DNA from: Pseudarthrobacter sp. NIBRBAC000502772
Lineage (GTDB): Bacteria; Actinomycetota; Actinomycetes; Actinomycetales; Micrococcaceae
Length of the DNA: 64,000 nucleotides
Direction of reading: 5' to 3'
NCBI RefSeq assembly: GCF_006517235.1
Contig: NZ_CP041188.1
Location: 806,001-870,000 of the forward strand
The position numbers and the translations under genes are program-made. The number at the start of each line of letters is the position of its first letter. The stretch's first letter is position 1. Under the pieces are notes generated by a model. That model had not been told where the DNA came from and ran no database searches. It saw nothing but the letters and a program-made list of their open reading frames with translations. Of the stretch, positions 61,967 to 64,000 are shown piece after piece.

Positions 61967-62260
61967 ATGACCAAAACGCTTTACGCCGAATTCACCGTCA
62001 AGCCCGGCAGCGAAGACCGGGTAGCCGAGATGATGCGCCAGCTGACCGATGAAGTGAGGCAGGAGCCCGGGAACCAGCTGTTCCTGCCGTATACCCGGGA
62101 AGCGAATCCCCGTGAGTACTTCGTATTCGAGGTCTACGCAGACGAGGCCGCCTTCCAGGAACACATCAGCGCGGACTACGGTGCCCGCTTCAACGGCGAG
62201 CTCGCGGACCTGATCGAAGAGGACGGTTCGGTGCTCACCTGGCTGCAGCCGGTGCACTGA
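61967..62260 (+). CDS. Putative quinol monooxygenase / ABM-domain protein
   Basis: A 97-aa protein with the antibiotic-biosynthesis-monooxygenase fold (YgiN type): KPGSEDRVAEMM near the start and EYFVFEVYADEAAFQEHI in the middle. It lies 50 bp after the LacI gene with AGAGGGG before its ATG. Small dimeric proteins of this kind oxidise quinols or have unknown roles; its place in a fructose locus is unexplained. Confidence 0.83.
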   Translation: MTKTLYAEFTVKPGSEDRVAEMMRQLTDEVRQEPGNQLFLPYTREANPREYFVFEVYADEAAFQEHISADYGARFNGELADLIEEDGSVLTWLQPVH

Positions 62261-62363
62261 CCACCGCTCTTCAGACAGTCTGCGCAGACGCCAAATCCCG
62301 GGCTTGTCCGCGATTCCTAACCTTGAAGGCAGGGTTCAGCGGACAAGCCCGGGACGGTTCAGC

Positions 62364-64000
62364 CTACTTCTGGCGGTCCCTGACCGGGCTGGTCAACGTG
62401 CTGAACATCGACTGCGCCACCGGAGTCACGGTGATTGACTTCAGCTGCGCCGTGCCGCCGTCGGCAAAGAGCGCCACCTGGTTAGCTCCCGCTTCGGGGA
62501 ACACTTGGTCCGTGATGGTCCGCTGCCCGCCTTGGGTGAAGACCTCCACGGAAGACCTGTCGATATACACCCGCAGGGTAACTGTGCCGTCTGCATCCAG
62601 GGTGACGGGCGCGGAGTCCACGGAGGTGAACAGCGGATGGAAGCCGGTGTCTCCCGAATTCTCCCGGTCCACGTACACCTCGCCGGTGGTCCGGTCGTAG
62701 CCGATCTCGGTGGCGGTGTTGCCGATCCCCAGTACGGTGATTCCGGCCCGTGAAGCCGTGCCCGGCGCGAGCGTGACGTCGATCCGCTGTACCTGGCCCC
62801 AGGCAGCCGCTGGCAGCGCAGTGGTCCCCGGGGCAATGTCCCGGGCGCGCTTCTCGGTGTAGCTCGGCTTCGCAGCCAGGTCATCCACCTGCTTGACAGC
62901 CTTCTGGGTGAGGCGCGGTCCGGCCGGAGTCTGCGTCAGCGCGACTTCCCGGGGCAGCGACATGGCGCTGCGCCAGGGCGAGGTGGGAATGGCCTGCGCG
63001 TAGTCCCAGTTGTTCATCCAGCCCAGCATCACGCGTTTGTCCTGGGGCATGTTGGCGAACGAAACGGAGGCATAGTAATCCCGGCCGTAGTCCAGCCAGT
63101 CGTAGGTCTGGATCCGCGGTGTGGCCGCCTGCTCCGACGCCACGAACTCATCGGCCAGGATGTGGCCCCAGCCGAAACGGTTGTTATCCACCACCCTGAT
63201 GCTGGCCTGTCGGCCCTTGAATTCGGCAACGTTCCACGAGGCCCAGTCCAGAACCTCGCTGTTGGCGCCGGTGGCGGTCCGGACCACCTGGCCGTCCACC
63301 ACCAGGTTCACCGTGGTCTCGTCGGACCGCGGCACCGCGGCCTGGTCGGTGAGCATGACGTGGTCCAACGTCAGGTGGCCCCAGCCGCCCGTTGCCTGGT
63401 CCACGATCCGCAGCTGGGCTTCCTGCCCCGCGAACTCGGAAACGTCCCAGCCCTTCCAGTTCAGGGCGCCGGCATCGTCCCCGGCCAGCGTCCGGACGAC
63501 GTTGCCGCCCACCAGCAGCTGCACCTCCAGCTGCTGGCCTGAGCCCGCGGCCCTGTGTCCGCCGCCCACCAGCATGCTCATGAAGTCCCGGGAGAGCGTG
63601 AACGACGGCGACGTCAGGGTTCCCTGCCTGTCGTCGCCCGGTGCACCGCCGGTATCAAACGTGTTGATCCGCTTGGCGCCGATATAGAAGTCACCGCCGG
63701 AGGTGGCGGGCTGGAACGAAGGTGCGAGGTCGGCGGTTCCGGTCCAGCCGGCGTCGGCCATTGACGTTCCGTCCGGGACCTCGAACCCGTTGAACAGGAG
63801 GTCACCGGCCGGCGGGGTGTTGTCCAGCTTGTCCGAGACACGGGGATGCTGGCCGCCGCCCACCAGGAAATTCAGGTAGTCGCTGTTAACGGTGAACTGC
63901 GGTGATTCCGCGGTGCCCACTGGCCAGTCGCCGTCGTTGAAGGAGTTGATCAGCCCAGCCCCGGCAAAGCCGCTCACAGTGTTCTGTCCCGGCAGCGAAC
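62364..64000 (-). CDS. Modular GH32 levanase/inulinase, N-terminus beyond the window
   Basis: At least 545 residues of the C-terminal part are present; the frame stays open to the window end, so the start and the WxNDPNG nucleophile lie outside. Visible in order are repeated modules of the FLVGGG / VVRTxxGxxxxxLxW type inserted into the catalytic fold, then the last GH32 blade (WLDYGRDYYASVSFAN), then the C-terminal beta-sandwich with DRSSVEVFTQGG. This is the layout of secreted exo-levanases and inulinases. Probably provides fructose to the importer next to it. Confidence 0.88.
   Translation of the reverse strand, partial: SLPGQNTVSGFAGAGLINSFNDGDWPVGTAESPQFTVNSDYLNFLVGGGQHPRVSDKLDNTPPAGDLLFNGFEVPDGTSMADAGWTGTADLAPSFQPATSGGDFYIGAKRINTFDTGGAPGDDRQGTLTSPSFTLSRDFMSMLVGGGHRAAGSGQQLEVQLLVGGNVVRTLAGDDAGALNWKGWDVSEFAGQEAQLRIVDQATGGWGHLTLDHVMLTDQAAVPRSDETTVNLVVDGQVVRTATGANSEVLDWASWNVAEFKGRQASIRVVDNNRFGWGHILADEFVASEQAATPRIQTYDWLDYGRDYYASVSFANMPQDKRVMLGWMNNWDYAQAIPTSPWRSAMSLPREVALTQTPAGPRLTQKAVKQVDDLAAKPSYTEKRARDIAPGTTALPAAAWGQVQRIDVTLAPGTASRAGITVLGIGNTATEIGYDRTTGEVYVDRENSGDTGFHPLFTSVDSAPVTLDADGTVTLRVYIDRSSVEVFTQGGQRTITDQVFPEAGANQVALFADGGTAQLKSITVTPVAQSMFSTLTSPVRDRQK

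Overview
The window looks like the chromosome of a high-GC actinobacterium of the Micrococcaceae, most probably Arthrobacter or Pseudarthrobacter. This is inferred from base composition, GTG and TTG starts, Lsr2, GAF-ANTAR proteins and gene families I recognise; no rRNA is present to confirm it. The backbone is the conserved actinobacterial block known from the Mycobacterium tuberculosis Rv3610c-Rv3585 region: ftsH, folE, folP, folB, folK, DUF3180, PH-domain genes, a DUF2520 gene, panC, then lysS, lsr2, clpC, mutY, disA and radA. Several accessory segments interrupt that order.

Layout. 0.2-2.9 kb: a LacI regulator and an intracellular GH32 fructosidase. 3.0-12.0 kb: ftsH and the folate genes (folK carries an apparent one-base deletion), membrane proteins and panC. 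12.3-14.6 kb: two GAF-ANTAR regulators with three small uncharacterised proteins, two of which are paralogues. 14.7-20.8 kb: TetR regulator, class A beta-lactamase-like protein with an in-frame 36-bp repeat, DHA2 exporter and three tandem alpha/beta hydrolases. 20.9-28.3 kb: lysS, a small membrane protein, lsr2, an intact ISL3-family element with 8-bp target duplication, a DUF1772 protein and clpC. 28.3-31.4 kb: actinobacterial argA and the dhaKLM dihydroxyacetone kinase operon. 31.4-36.3 kb: small membrane proteins and a lipoprotein, mutY, disA. 36.5-43.6 kb: a segment separating disA from radA (TOPRIM protein, GNAT, prfC, fabF, a truncated dehydrogenase, a histidine kinase). 43.7-46.3 kb: radA and a FUSC protein. 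46.5-52.4 kb: the high-affinity phosphate operon pstSCAB facing a low-affinity PiT/DUF47 pair. 53.5 kb: tRNA-Lys(UUU). 53.6-55.6 kb: a third ANTAR regulator and a HhH-GPD repair protein. 55.6-64 kb: a fructose/fructan locus.

How the genes work together. The right end is a fructan-use locus: a modular secreted-type levanase/inulinase (cut by the window edge) would release fructose. An FrcBCA-type ABC importer with a PfkB-family kinase would take it up and phosphorylate it. A divergent LacI regulator has two copies of the 13-bp sequence TGACAACGATGTC, one in the divergent promoter and one over its own start codon. The left-end LacI/GH32 pair is a second, cytoplasmic fructosidase module. Phosphate supply is covered by two systems side by side. 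DNA maintenance genes (mutY, disA, radA, HhH-GPD, TOPRIM protein) are scattered along the block.

I see no CRISPR array, prophage, toxin-antitoxin pair or recognisable defence system. The least explained material is the ANTAR-linked small protein family, the structured leader of the third ANTAR gene, several strong palindromes between genes, and the chimeric junction near 41.25 kb.
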